From CAMLOF01 sp041913045 (lineage in GTDB: Bacteria; Pseudomonadota; Gammaproteobacteria; Burkholderiales; Burkholderiaceae_C), in contig JAYSGB010000014.1 in the NCBI GenBank assembly GCA_041913045.1, forward strand, positions 1 through 64,000: a stretch of 64,000 bases of DNA, written 5' to 3'. This document shows positions 22,331 to 30,798 of the stretch, in pieces. Within the stretch, counting starts at the first letter, position 1. Each line of letters starts with the position of its first letter. The position numbers were made by a program, and so were the translations under genes. The notes under the pieces were generated by a model. It did not search any database. It saw nothing but the letters and a program-made list of their open reading frames with translations, and was not told the DNA's origin.

Positions 22331-23117
22331 CGCCATTGGAAAGATAGGCGCTTTGCGGGTAGTTGGTTTCCAGCACCCGTCTGGTGTCCTTGGCCATGTC
22401 ATCCATCTTCAGTGCCTCGTAGGACTTCAGCATGATGAACAGTGCCTCTTCCACGGCAGGCACGCCACGGTAGTCGGCGATTGCCGTCTGCGCGCGGTTG
22501 ATGGCGGCCACGTAGGCTCCGCGCTGGTAGTAGTACCGTGCCACATGCACCTCGGACTGCGCCAGCGAGTTGACGATGTACGTCATGCGCAGGCGTGCGT
22601 CGGGCGCGTAGCGGGAGTCCGGGAAGCGCTCGGCCAATTCCTTGAACGACTCGAAGGAAACCTTGGCAGCCTTTTGGTCGCGCTCTGACAGATCCTGCTG
22701 CGACAACCAGCCGAACAGGCCCAGGTTGTCGTTGAAGTTGACGATGCCCCTGAGGTAGAGGGCGTAATCAATGGCGGGACTTGCCGGGTGCAGCTTGATG
22801 AAGCGGTCGATGGTGACCACGGCCTGCGCCTGCTCGCCTGCCTTGTAGTGGGCGTAGGCTTTCTCGAGCTGCGCCTGCTGGGCCAGCGGGGTGCCCGCTG
22901 CACGGCCTTCCAGCTTTTCAAACAACTGAACGGCTTTGTCGAAATTGCCGCTGTTGCGTTCGTCCATGGCCTCGGCGTAGAGCTTGTTGGGGCTCCAGCC
23001 AACGGTTTCATCAACAGGTTTGGAGCTGCTGGCGCAGCCGGCCAGAAATGCTGCAGACAGCAGCATAGGGAGGCAGGAGCGCTTCAGGCACACAGCGGAT
23101 AATCGGGGAGAAAACAT
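22296..23117 (-). CDS. bamD: Outer membrane protein assembly factor BamD
   Basis: 273 residues. It has a lipoprotein signal with lipobox LAGC (Cys28), then tetratricopeptide-type repeats (about 40-245) including LYAEAMDERNSGNFDKAVQLFEKLE and the highly conserved YPDSRYAPDAR-like segment (FPDSRYAPDARLRM). It is the essential lipoprotein that with BamA inserts beta-barrels into the outer membrane. It is divergent from rluD with 34 bp between them, a common betaproteobacterial arrangement. Confidence 0.96.
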   Translation of the reverse strand: MFSPRLSAVCLKRSCLPMLLSAAFLAGCASSSKPVDETVGWSPNKLYAEAMDERNSGNFDKAVQLFEKLEGRAAGTPLAQQAQLEKAYAHYKAGEQAQAVVTIDRFIKLHPASPAIDYALYLRGIVNFNDNLGLFGWLSQQDLSERDQKAAKVSFESFKELAERFPDSRYAPDARLRMTYIVNSLAQSEVHVARYYYQRGAYVAAINRAQTAIADYRGVPAVEEALFIMLKSYEALKMDDMAKDTRRVLETNYPQSAYLSNGVTKEGPWWKLW

Positions 23118-23151
23118 CGTGCGTACACCTTTGTAGCAGCGGGACAGCGGA

Positions 23152-24195
23152 TTGACTCAGGAAATTATATCGACGCCCCTTGATTCCACTTTGCCGACGT
23201 TGCCGGAGGTGAGCGAGGACGAGGGAGAACTGGAGGCAGCGGCCGAGCGGCGAGGGCTGGCGGTGCCTGCTGACGCCCATGGTGAACGCATTGACCGCTT
23301 CCTGGCGCAGGCCTGTCCGGAGTTCTCCCGCTCGTACTTTCAGCAGTTGCTCGACGATGGTGCGGTTGCGCTCAATGGTCGAGTAGTGCGCAAGGCCTCG
23401 ACCCGGCTCAAAGCAGGGGAACGCCTTGAGGTGGAGTTGCGTCCCACCGTGCAGGCCCAGGCATTTTTGCCAGAGCCCATGGCGTTGCAGGTCGTCTACG
23501 AAGACGAGCACCTGCTGGTGGTGGACAAACCTGCTGGCCTGGTGGTTCATCCAGCGGCGGGTAACTGGACGGGCACATTGCTCAACGGTTTGCTTGCCCA
23601 CCATGCGGGAGCGGCTCGATTGCCCCGTGCAGGCATTGTCCACCGCCTGGACAAGGACACCAGCGGCCTGATGGTGGTTGGCAAGACGCAACAGGCCGTG
23701 GATGCGCTTGCGGGCATGATCGCCCGGCGCGAGGTTCACCGCATCTACGTGGCATTGGCGCATGGGGTGTGGGGTGCCCAGCCAGAGGTACTTGTGGACC
23801 AGCCCATGGGGCGGGACCCGCGCAACCGTCTGCGCATGGCTGTTCTGCAGGGCGGCGTTGGCACAAAAGAGGCACAGACACGGGTGCGGCTGCTGGATCA
23901 TGGGGCAGGGTATTGCTGGGTGGGCTGCAAGTTGCACACGGGGCGCACGCACCAGATACGCGTCCACATGGCTTGGCTGGGACATCCACTGGTTGGTGAT
24001 GCGGTCTATGGAGGCAAACCTCTGCTGGGGCTGGCTCGCCAGGCCTTGCACGCCGTGCGCCTGGTTTTCGTGCATCCGGTGACCAGCGCTGTGATGAACT
24101 TGGAGAGCCGCCTGCCAACCGACATCGCCAATGCCCTGCAAACGGCCGGGCTGCATTACAATCTAGACAAGCTCTGGCGGGTCGATCCCGCCTGA
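23152..24195 (+). CDS. rluD: 23S rRNA pseudouridine synthase RluD
   Basis: 347 residues from a TTG start at 23152; a stop lies 18 bases upstream in frame and there is no ATG before the S4 domain, so a rare start is required (GTG 23209 is the alternative). S4-like RNA-binding domain about 45-100, catalytic domain from about 112 with Asp167 in HRLDKDTSG and the C-terminal HQIRVHMAWLGHPLVGD. It makes pseudouridines in helix 69 of 23S rRNA (1911, 1915, 1917), needed for ribosome assembly and termination. Confidence 0.92.
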   Translation: MTQEIISTPLDSTLPTLPEVSEDEGELEAAAERRGLAVPADAHGERIDRFLAQACPEFSRSYFQQLLDDGAVALNGRVVRKASTRLKAGERLEVELRPTVQAQAFLPEPMALQVVYEDEHLLVVDKPAGLVVHPAAGNWTGTLLNGLLAHHAGAARLPRAGIVHRLDKDTSGLMVVGKTQQAVDALAGMIARREVHRIYVALAHGVWGAQPEVLVDQPMGRDPRNRLRMAVLQGGVGTKEAQTRVRLLDHGAGYCWVGCKLHTGRTHQIRVHMAWLGHPLVGDAVYGGKPLLGLARQALHAVRLVFVHPVTSAVMNLESRLPTDIANALQTAGLHYNLDKLWRVDPA

Positions 24196-24288
24196 CGTTA
24201 CCCTCTTGACCGCTCGGCCCATTGCTGCACCACCGTGTTAGCGGCCGCCCCGGAAATTTCCGGCCACAGTCTTCTCGGACCCAGGAAC

Positions 24289-24930
24289 ATGAACACCGCG
24301 GATGCACAACGCATCCTCGAAACCGCTCTCATTTGTGCGCAGGAACCTTTGTCCCTGCGCGACATGTCGGTGCTGTTCGAGGGTGCCGTCTCCCACGACA
24401 CCCTGCGTCTCATGCTGGGGGATTTGCAGCGGTCCTGGTCCAACAAAGGCGTTGAGCTTGTTTGCGTGGCAAACGGGTGGCGCTTCCAGAGCCGACCCGA
24501 GATGCGGCCGTTCCTTGACCGGCTGCACCCTGAAAAGCCGCCCAAGTACAGCCGGGCCGTCATGGAGACTCTCGCCATCATCGCCTACCGTCAGCCGGTG
24601 ACACGTGGCGACATGGAAGACATTCGTGGCGTTACCATCAACTCCGCCATCCTCAAGCAGTTGGAAGACCGCGGCTGGGTGGAGGTGATCGGTCACCGCG
24701 AAACGGTGGGGCGCCCAGCCTTGTATGCCACCACGCGCCAATTCCTTGACGATTTGGGCCTTCCGTCCCTGGATGCGCTGCCGCCGCTGGAAGCCGGGGA
24801 GTTGCCGCAAGACATGCTGAGCGATCTGGATTTCGGTCAGCCAGAAGCCGTGACCGAAACAGAGACCGAGCCGACGGCGCAAGCCGGGCACAACCTTGAA
24901 GAAGCAGAACATGAACCACCCACCGCGTGA
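24289..24930 (+). CDS. scpB: Segregation and condensation protein ScpB
   Basis: 213 residues from ATG 24289 (the frame is open to GTG 24235, but the family begins at the NTADAQRILETAL helix). Two winged-helix domains: the first about 8-85, the second about 90-165 (YSRAVMETLAIIAYRQPVTRGDMEDIRGV), then an acidic tail. ScpB dimers join ScpA and SMC in chromosome condensation. scpA is not in the window. It overlaps rluB by 20 bases, the usual scpB-rluB coupling. Confidence 0.94.
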   Translation: MNTADAQRILETALICAQEPLSLRDMSVLFEGAVSHDTLRLMLGDLQRSWSNKGVELVCVANGWRFQSRPEMRPFLDRLHPEKPPKYSRAVMETLAIIAYRQPVTRGDMEDIRGVTINSAILKQLEDRGWVEVIGHRETVGRPALYATTRQFLDDLGLPSLDALPPLEAGELPQDMLSDLDFGQPEAVTETETEPTAQAGHNLEEAEHEPPTA

Positions 24931-26077
24931 TACCCATCCTGACCAGGGCGCGTCCGAGCCCGAGTTGTTCGAGGAAGTTGTCTCCGGGGCGTTTGACGCC
25001 GAGCAGGAGGCAACTGAGCCCGCAGTCGGCAAGCGCGTGCTGCAGCCACAGGTGGACACGCCCAAGCTGCACAAGGTGTTGGCGCAGGCGGGTCTGGGCT
25101 CGCGCCTGGAAATGGAACAGATGATTCTGGAGGGGCGTATCTCCGTCAACGGCGAGCCTGCTCACATTGGCCAGCGCATTCAGTACGGCGACTCGGTAAA
25201 GATCAACGGCAAGCCCATTCGCGTACGCATTGCCCCGCCGCCGCCCCGGGTGTTGGCCTACCACAAGCCTGCTGGTGAGGTGGTGACCCACGACGATCCT
25301 CAGAACCGCCCCACGGTATTCCGTCGTTTGCCCAAGCTGTACACCGGCAAGTGGCAGTCGGTCGGTCGGCTGGACCTGAACACCGAAGGCTTGCTGTTGT
25401 TCACCAACTCTGGCGAACTGGCCAACAAGCTGATGCACCCGCGCTTCGGCCTGCAGCGCGAGTATGCGGTCCGCGTGCTCGGCGCCTTGAGCAATGAGGA
25501 AAAACAACGCCTGCTCGACGGCGTGCAATTGGACGATGGTCTGGCCCAGTTCCAATCGATTGAGGATGGTGGTGGCGATGGCGCCAATTGCTGGTACCGC
25601 GTGACTATTGCCGAGGGGCGCAACCGCGAGGTTCGGCGCATGTTCGAGGCAGTCGGGCACGCAGTCAGTCGTTTGATTCGTATTCGTTACGGTGCCGTGG
25701 TGTTGCCGCGCGGCTTGCGCCGTGGCGTATGGCTTGAGCTGGATCACCGCGACATCGAGCGGCTGACCCAAGCGGCAGGCATGGAGGGCCAGGCGCAGAC
25801 GCAAGGGCCCAAGCAGACGCAACCGCCTCGGCGCAGCCGTGGCAAGGGGCCGCGCCCCAGCGCGCCCAAGCTGGTGGATGGTCCCGCACTGCCTCAAGGG
25901 GCTGGCAAGAAGCGGTTCACACCCCGTGGCGCAGCCAAGGGCGAGGGCGGGCAGCCTGACCCCATGAAGACAAGCTATGGCTACATCGGGGCTGAGGCCC
26001 GTCCCCGCCCGTCCGGTGGGCCTGGCGGGCGTCCGGGGCAGGGTGGGCAGCGCAGGCGCCAGGGTGGCGGGCGCTGA
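24911..26077 (+). CDS. rluB: 23S rRNA pseudouridine-2605 synthase RluB
   Basis: 388 residues from ATG 24911 (TTG 24896 is possible). An acidic N-terminal extension of about 50 residues precedes an S4 domain (LHKVLAQAGLGSRLEME...GRISVNGEPA) and the catalytic domain with the active Asp in VGRLDLNTEGLLLFT. From about residue 285 the protein is low-complexity: Gln/Pro/Arg, then Gly/Arg/Pro-rich. E. coli RluB has 291 residues, so the core is normal and the tail accounts for the excess. It starts inside the scpB coding region. Confidence 0.93.
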   Translation: MNHPPRDTHPDQGASEPELFEEVVSGAFDAEQEATEPAVGKRVLQPQVDTPKLHKVLAQAGLGSRLEMEQMILEGRISVNGEPAHIGQRIQYGDSVKINGKPIRVRIAPPPPRVLAYHKPAGEVVTHDDPQNRPTVFRRLPKLYTGKWQSVGRLDLNTEGLLLFTNSGELANKLMHPRFGLQREYAVRVLGALSNEEKQRLLDGVQLDDGLAQFQSIEDGGGDGANCWYRVTIAEGRNREVRRMFEAVGHAVSRLIRIRYGAVVLPRGLRRGVWLELDHRDIERLTQAAGMEGQAQTQGPKQTQPPRRSRGKGPRPSAPKLVDGPALPQGAGKKRFTPRGAAKGEGGQPDPMKTSYGYIGAEARPRPSGGPGGRPGQGGQRRRQGGGR

Positions 26078-26156
26078 GCCCGCTTGGGTCACATCAAACT
26101 GTTAGAATCAAAGGCTTTGCTGACTTTGTCTTTCCAACAAATCCCAAGGTAATACC

Positions 26157-26582
26157 ATGGCTATCGAACGCACCCTCTCTATCATCAAGCCCGACGCCGT
26201 CGCCAAGAACGTCATCGGCCAGATCTACTCCCGCTTCGAGGCCGCTGGCCTGAAAGTCATCGCTGCCAAGATGGCTCACCTGTCCCGTGGCGAAGCCGAG
26301 CAGTTCTACGCCGTGCACAAAGAGCGTCCCTTCTTCAAGGACCTGGTGGACTTCATGGTCTCCGGCCCCGTCATGATCCAGGCCCTCGAAGGCGAAGGCG
26401 CCATCGGCAAGAACCGCGACCTGATGGGCGCCACCGACCCCAAGAAAGCCGCTCCCGGCACCATCCGCGCCGACTTCGCCGACAGCATCGACGCCAACGC
26501 CGTGCACGGCTCCGACGCGCCTGAAACCGCCGCTGTGGAAGTGTCTTTCTTCTTCCCCGGCATGAACGTCTATTCGCGTTGA
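26157..26582 (+). CDS. ndk: Nucleoside diphosphate kinase
   Basis: 141 residues, the usual length. It starts IERTLSIIKPDAV and carries the phosphohistidine His117 in NAVHGSD. It equalises nucleoside triphosphate pools by passing the ATP gamma-phosphate to other NDPs. It is first of a long co-directional cluster and lies 7 bp before rlmN. The 79-bp gap from rluB has a TAGAAT at 26103-26108 that may be a -10 without a clear -35. Confidence 0.98.
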   Translation: MAIERTLSIIKPDAVAKNVIGQIYSRFEAAGLKVIAAKMAHLSRGEAEQFYAVHKERPFFKDLVDFMVSGPVMIQALEGEGAIGKNRDLMGATDPKKAAPGTIRADFADSIDANAVHGSDAPETAAVEVSFFFPGMNVYSR

Positions 26583-26589
26583 TCATGTC

Positions 26590-27735
26590 ATGACGGCCAA
26601 TTTGCTCGATTTCGACCTCGAGGGGTTGGCCGCCTTCTGTGAGCGGCTCGGAGAAAAGCGTTTCCGGGCCGTTCAGCTTTTTCGCTGGATTCATCAGAAA
26701 GGCGTGGCCCGCTTCGAGGACATGACCGATCTGGCCCGTAGCCTGCGTGACAAGCTGCCGGGCGTGTGCGAGGTGCGGGGTTTGCCCGTGCTTTCGCAGC
26801 AGGACTCTGCCGACGGCACCATCAAGTGGTTGTTCGACGTTGGTGACGGCAACGCCGTCGAGTCCGTATTCATCCCTGAAGACGACCGAGGAACGCTCTG
26901 TGTGTCCAGCCAGGCTGGCTGTGCCGTCGGCTGCCGTTTCTGCTCCACGGGGCATCAGGGCTTCAGTCGCAACCTCAGCACGGGCGAGATCGTCGCTCAA
27001 CTCTGGTTTGCCGAACATTACCTGCGTCGCAAGTTCAACACGCAGGAACGCGTCATCTCCAACGTGGTGATGATGGGCATGGGCGAGCCATTGCAAAACT
27101 ACAGCGCATTGGTCCCCGCTTTGAAGGTGATGCTGGACGATCACGGCTACGGCCTGTCCCGTCGCCGTTTGACGGTATCCACGTCTGGCGTGGTTCCTAT
27201 GATCGACCGCTTGGCCGAAGATTGCCCGGTGGCTTTGGCTGTCTCGCTGCATGCGCCGAACGATCCGCTGCGTGATCATTTGGTGCCGCTCAACAAGAAA
27301 TATCCTCTGGCCGAGCTGCTGGATGCTTGCCTGCGCTATCTGCCAGCGGCTCCACGTGACTTCATCACGTTTGAATATTGCATGCTGGACGGCGTGAACG
27401 ACCAGCCCGAGCATGCGGCTCAACTCGTTGCCTTGCTCAAGCAGCACGGCGGGCGTGGAGTGCCCTGCAAAATCAACCTGATCCCGTTCAACCCCTTTCC
27501 GGACTCAGGGCTCAAGTGTTCGCCCCGTGCGGTGGTTCAGGCGTTCGCACAGACCCTCAATGGTGCCGGTATCGTCACGACCATCCGCAAGACGCGCGGT
27601 GACGACATTGACGCTGCCTGTGGCCAGTTGGCAGGCGACGTCCTGGACCGCACCAATGCTGCCCGGCGGCTGGCGCAACGCCGTGCGGAGGTTGAAGGAC
27701 AGCCGGTGATCTGGAAGAACAGAGAGGTCCAATGA
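26590..27735 (+). CDS. rlmN: Dual-specificity RNA methyltransferase RlmN
   Basis: 381 residues (E. coli 384). The radical SAM cluster is CAVGCRFC with Cys111, Cys115 and Cys118; a conserved Cys near 347 in DIDAACGQL is the methyl-carrying residue. N-terminal HhH-like domain about 1-85 (FDLEGLAAFCERLGEKRFRA). It methylates C2 of A2503 in 23S rRNA and A37 in some tRNAs. Its stop overlaps the next ATG. Confidence 0.97.
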   Translation: MTANLLDFDLEGLAAFCERLGEKRFRAVQLFRWIHQKGVARFEDMTDLARSLRDKLPGVCEVRGLPVLSQQDSADGTIKWLFDVGDGNAVESVFIPEDDRGTLCVSSQAGCAVGCRFCSTGHQGFSRNLSTGEIVAQLWFAEHYLRRKFNTQERVISNVVMMGMGEPLQNYSALVPALKVMLDDHGYGLSRRRLTVSTSGVVPMIDRLAEDCPVALAVSLHAPNDPLRDHLVPLNKKYPLAELLDACLRYLPAAPRDFITFEYCMLDGVNDQPEHAAQLVALLKQHGGRGVPCKINLIPFNPFPDSGLKCSPRAVVQAFAQTLNGAGIVTTIRKTRGDDIDAACGQLAGDVLDRTNAARRLAQRRAEVEGQPVIWKNREVQ

Positions 27736-28535
27736 TGATGCATGCGTTTCGTTGGCAGGCCGCTTTGTTGCTGCTGCTGGCACTCGTGGGGTGTGCAGGT
27801 GGGGCTGGCAGTTATTCGAGTAACTCAGGCAAGGACTGGGTCACGGAATCGGATGAGCCAGAGGTGCGCAAGCGGGCCAGGGTTCGTCTGCAACTGGGGG
27901 CGGGTTACTTCGAGCAGGGGCAGAACACCGTTGCGCTGGATGAGGCGAAACAGGCCATAGCAATCGACCCCACTTTCGTTGCTGCCTACAATTTGCGCGG
28001 GCTGATCTACATGCAGCTCAACGAAATGAAGCTTGCTGAAGAGAGCTTTCAGCAAGGCTTGCGAGTCAATCCCCGGGACCCTGACACGCTGCACAATTTT
28101 GCTTGGATGCGTTGTCAGGAAGGCCGTTACACGGATGCCTACCAATTTTTCGGTCGTGCGCTGGACGTTCCGAACTACGCCGGCGCCAGCAGGTCGCTCA
28201 TGGCTCTGGGGCTTTGCCAGTTGAAGGCTGGACAGTCTGCCGAGGCCGAGTCCAGCTTCGTGAAGGCGTTTGAACTGGATCCGTCCAATCCGGTGACAAA
28301 TTACAACTTGGCAGTTCTGTTGCACAAGCGCGGCGAAACCGAGCGCGCGCGGTACTACGTCCGCAGGGTGAACAGTTCCGAGTCCTTCAATGCCGAGTCT
28401 CTGTGGCTGGGTATCAAGATCGAAAACCGTCTGCAGAACCGCGAGACGGCACGGCAACTTGGAGAGCAGCTGCGGCGCCGGTTCCCCGAGTCCCGCGAGG
28501 CCGGGGCCTATGAAAGAGGAGCGTTCAATGAGTGA
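27732..28535 (+). CDS. pilW: Type IV pilus biogenesis TPR lipoprotein PilW/PilF
   Basis: 267 residues. Lipoprotein signal with lipobox LVGC (Cys21), then six or so TPR units (about 50-240), such as AAYNLRGLIYMQLNEMKLAEESF and NPVTNYNLAVLLHKRGETERA. It is the outer-membrane pilotin that helps the PilQ secretin assemble. Start codons are stacked (ATG ATG ATG) over the rlmN stop. The rlmN-pilW-rodZ-ispG order is widely conserved in beta- and gammaproteobacteria. Confidence 0.93.
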   Translation: MMMHAFRWQAALLLLLALVGCAGGAGSYSSNSGKDWVTESDEPEVRKRARVRLQLGAGYFEQGQNTVALDEAKQAIAIDPTFVAAYNLRGLIYMQLNEMKLAEESFQQGLRVNPRDPDTLHNFAWMRCQEGRYTDAYQFFGRALDVPNYAGASRSLMALGLCQLKAGQSAEAESSFVKAFELDPSNPVTNYNLAVLLHKRGETERARYYVRRVNSSESFNAESLWLGIKIENRLQNRETARQLGEQLRRRFPESREAGAYERGAFNE

Positions 28536-29493
28536 CACGTCGGCGCAGGCGGAACACGTCAATGCCGGGGCATCCGAGCAGGGTGGGGTCCTGTTGTTGC
28601 GCCAGGCGCGTGAGCGTGCTGGCTTGCATGTGGTGGCGCTCGCGGCCACGCTCAAGGTACCTGTACACAAGCTGGAAGCATTGGAGGCAGGCCGTTTTGA
28701 CGAACTGCCAGACGCCACCTTTACCAGGGCTCTGGCATCGAGTGTCTGCCGAGTCCTCAAAATGGACCCGGTTCCCGTGTTGGCCAGCTTGCCGCAGCCA
28801 AAGGGGGTCCGCCTTGTTGAAGAAGGCATGGGCATCAACGCGCCGTTTCCGCAGTCCTCCCGCCGTGAAGCTGTTGGGGTTGAGCCGTCCGCAGCTGCGA
28901 GACAACTCTCCAAGCCTGGCGTTGCCGCCCTGGTGCTGCTGTTTCTGGCGGCTGTGCTTTGGTTCGTTCTGCCTGACGACGGCACTTGGAATGTCATGAA
29001 TGTGCTGAGCCCCGCCGACGGTGCCGCCACGCCCTCGGCTGTCTCGCAGACGCCTGCCGATGGCAATCCGACATCACCGCCGCTCGAAGGCGCTGTTGCC
29101 GTCACACCAGTGGCTACCGCGGTGTCGCTGGATTCGTCATCTATGGGCTCCAGCCCCCAATCTCAGCCTTCTGCGCCTGTGGCTACTCCCGCCGAAGCGC
29201 CTGTGGTTGCCGCACCTTCTGAATTTGCTCCAGTGGCACAGGCTGAGGCTGCGGGCGTGCAGCCCCTGACAATGCGTGCCAAGGAAGCGAGTTGGGTGCA
29301 GGTGACCGGGGCGTCTGGTCGTGTCCTCGTCCAGCGCAGCCTACAGGCTGGCGAAGTGTTGTCCGTGGCCACTGATCTGCCGTTGAACGTCGTGGTCGGA
29401 CGGGCCGACGAAACGGAAGTTCGCGTGCGCGGCGCCGTGTTTGATCTGGCACCTTACTCGCGCAACAACGTGGCGCGCTTTGAGGTGAGGTGA
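28528..29493 (+). CDS. rodZ: RodZ-like cytoskeletal membrane protein
   Basis: 321 residues from ATG 28528 after AGAGGAG (28514-28520). N-terminal helix-turn-helix domain (about 22-90, LLLRQARERAGLHVVALAATLKV) that in RodZ binds MreB, a single membrane helix at about 131-149, a Pro/Ala/Ser/Thr-rich periplasmic linker, and a C-terminal beta domain (about 245-321, EASWVQVTGASGRVL). It links the MreB cytoskeleton to the cell wall machinery in rod-shaped cells. Its start overlaps the end of pilW by eight bases. Confidence 0.92.
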   Translation: MSDTSAQAEHVNAGASEQGGVLLLRQARERAGLHVVALAATLKVPVHKLEALEAGRFDELPDATFTRALASSVCRVLKMDPVPVLASLPQPKGVRLVEEGMGINAPFPQSSRREAVGVEPSAAARQLSKPGVAALVLLFLAAVLWFVLPDDGTWNVMNVLSPADGAATPSAVSQTPADGNPTSPPLEGAVAVTPVATAVSLDSSSMGSSPQSQPSAPVATPAEAPVVAAPSEFAPVAQAEAAGVQPLTMRAKEASWVQVTGASGRVLVQRSLQAGEVLSVATDLPLNVVVGRADETEVRVRGAVFDLAPYSRNNVARFEVR

Positions 29494-29496
29494 GAA

Positions 29497-30768
29497 GTGG
29501 ATCGAAACGCTGAATCCTATGACGCAACGCCTCTGGGAGGCGCGTTGAAGCGAAAGTCTCGTCAGGGGGTTGTTGCCTGGGGAGATCACAAAGTCACGGT
29601 CGGTGGCGATGCGCCCGTGCGCGTCCAGTCCATGACGAACACCGATACGGCAGATGCCATTGGTACGGCCATCCAGGTGAAAGAGCTGGCGCTGGCTGGC
29701 TCCGAGCTGGTGCGCATCACGGTGAACAACGATGAGGCGGCCAAGGCCGTGCCTCATATACGTGAACAGCTTGACCGCATGGGCATTCCGGTGCCGTTGA
29801 TCGGAGACTTCCACTACAACGGCCACCGCCTGCTGACGGAGTATCCGGAGATGGCGCAGGCACTGTCCAAGTACCGCATCAACCCTGGCAATGTCGGGCG
29901 CGGCGAGAAGAAGGACCGTCAGTTCGGTCAGATGATCGAAGCGGCGGTGCGCTGGGGCAAGCCTGTGCGCATCGGCGTCAACTGGGGCAGTCTCGATCAA
30001 GATCTGCTCGCGTTGATGATGGACGAAAACGCCCGGCGTGCACAGCCGTGGGACGCCAAACAGGTGATGTACGAGGCCTTGATCACGTCTGCCCTGCAGT
30101 CGGCCGCGCTGGCACAGCAGATGGGCATGAAACCTGAGGACATCGTGCTCTCCTGCAAGGTCAGCGGTGTGCAGGACCTCATCGCCGTGTACCAGGAACT
30201 GAACCGCCGCTGCGACTATCCGCTGCACCTGGGGCTGACCGAAGCAGGTATGGGCACCAAGGGTACGGTGGCTTCGGCAGCGGCACTGTCGGTGTTGTTG
30301 CAGCAGGGCATAGGCGACACGATCCGCGTGTCGCTCACGCCGCAGCCGGGCGAGGCGCGCACCCAGGAAGTGGTGGTGGCCATGGAGATCCTGCAGGCGC
30401 TGGGCCTGCGCAGTTTCGTGCCCAGTGTCACGGCGTGCCCAGGTTGCGGGCGCACCACCAGTACGGTGTTCCAGGAACTGGCCAAGCAGATCGACGATTA
30501 CCTGCGCGCTTCCATGCCTCAGTGGCGCGAGAGCTATCCCGGCGTGGAAAACCTCAAGGTTGCGGTGATGGGTTGCATCGTCAACGGGCCGGGCGAAAGC
30601 AAGCATGCCGACATTGGCATCAGCTTGCCCGGCACAGGCGAGGCGCCTGCTGCCCCCGTTTTCATCGACGGTGAAAAGCGCGTCACGCTGCGGGGCGACA
30701 CGATCGCTGCTGATTTTCAGCGAATCGTGGAAGACTACATTCAGAAGAAGTTCGGCGTTGCCGCCTGA
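29497..30768 (+). CDS. ispG: 4-hydroxy-3-methylbut-2-en-1-yl diphosphate synthase
   Basis: 423 residues from a GTG at 29497, three bases after the rodZ stop. Iron-sulfur ligands Cys314 and Cys317 in ACPGCGRT and Cys360 in MGCIVNGPGE, with the catalytic Glu367. The TIM-barrel part opens with PVRVQSMTNTDT. It converts MEcPP to HMBPP in the non-mevalonate isoprenoid pathway using reducing equivalents from flavodoxin or ferredoxin. It is longer than the E. coli protein (372), as is usual for betaproteobacteria. Confidence 0.97.
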   Translation: MDRNAESYDATPLGGALKRKSRQGVVAWGDHKVTVGGDAPVRVQSMTNTDTADAIGTAIQVKELALAGSELVRITVNNDEAAKAVPHIREQLDRMGIPVPLIGDFHYNGHRLLTEYPEMAQALSKYRINPGNVGRGEKKDRQFGQMIEAAVRWGKPVRIGVNWGSLDQDLLALMMDENARRAQPWDAKQVMYEALITSALQSAALAQQMGMKPEDIVLSCKVSGVQDLIAVYQELNRRCDYPLHLGLTEAGMGTKGTVASAAALSVLLQQGIGDTIRVSLTPQPGEARTQEVVVAMEILQALGLRSFVPSVTACPGCGRTTSTVFQELAKQIDDYLRASMPQWRESYPGVENLKVAVMGCIVNGPGESKHADIGISLPGTGEAPAAPVFIDGEKRVTLRGDTIAADFQRIVEDYIQKKFGVAA

Positions 30769-30798
30769 GGCGCGCTCGACGAGAAGCAGGCAAAGCAA

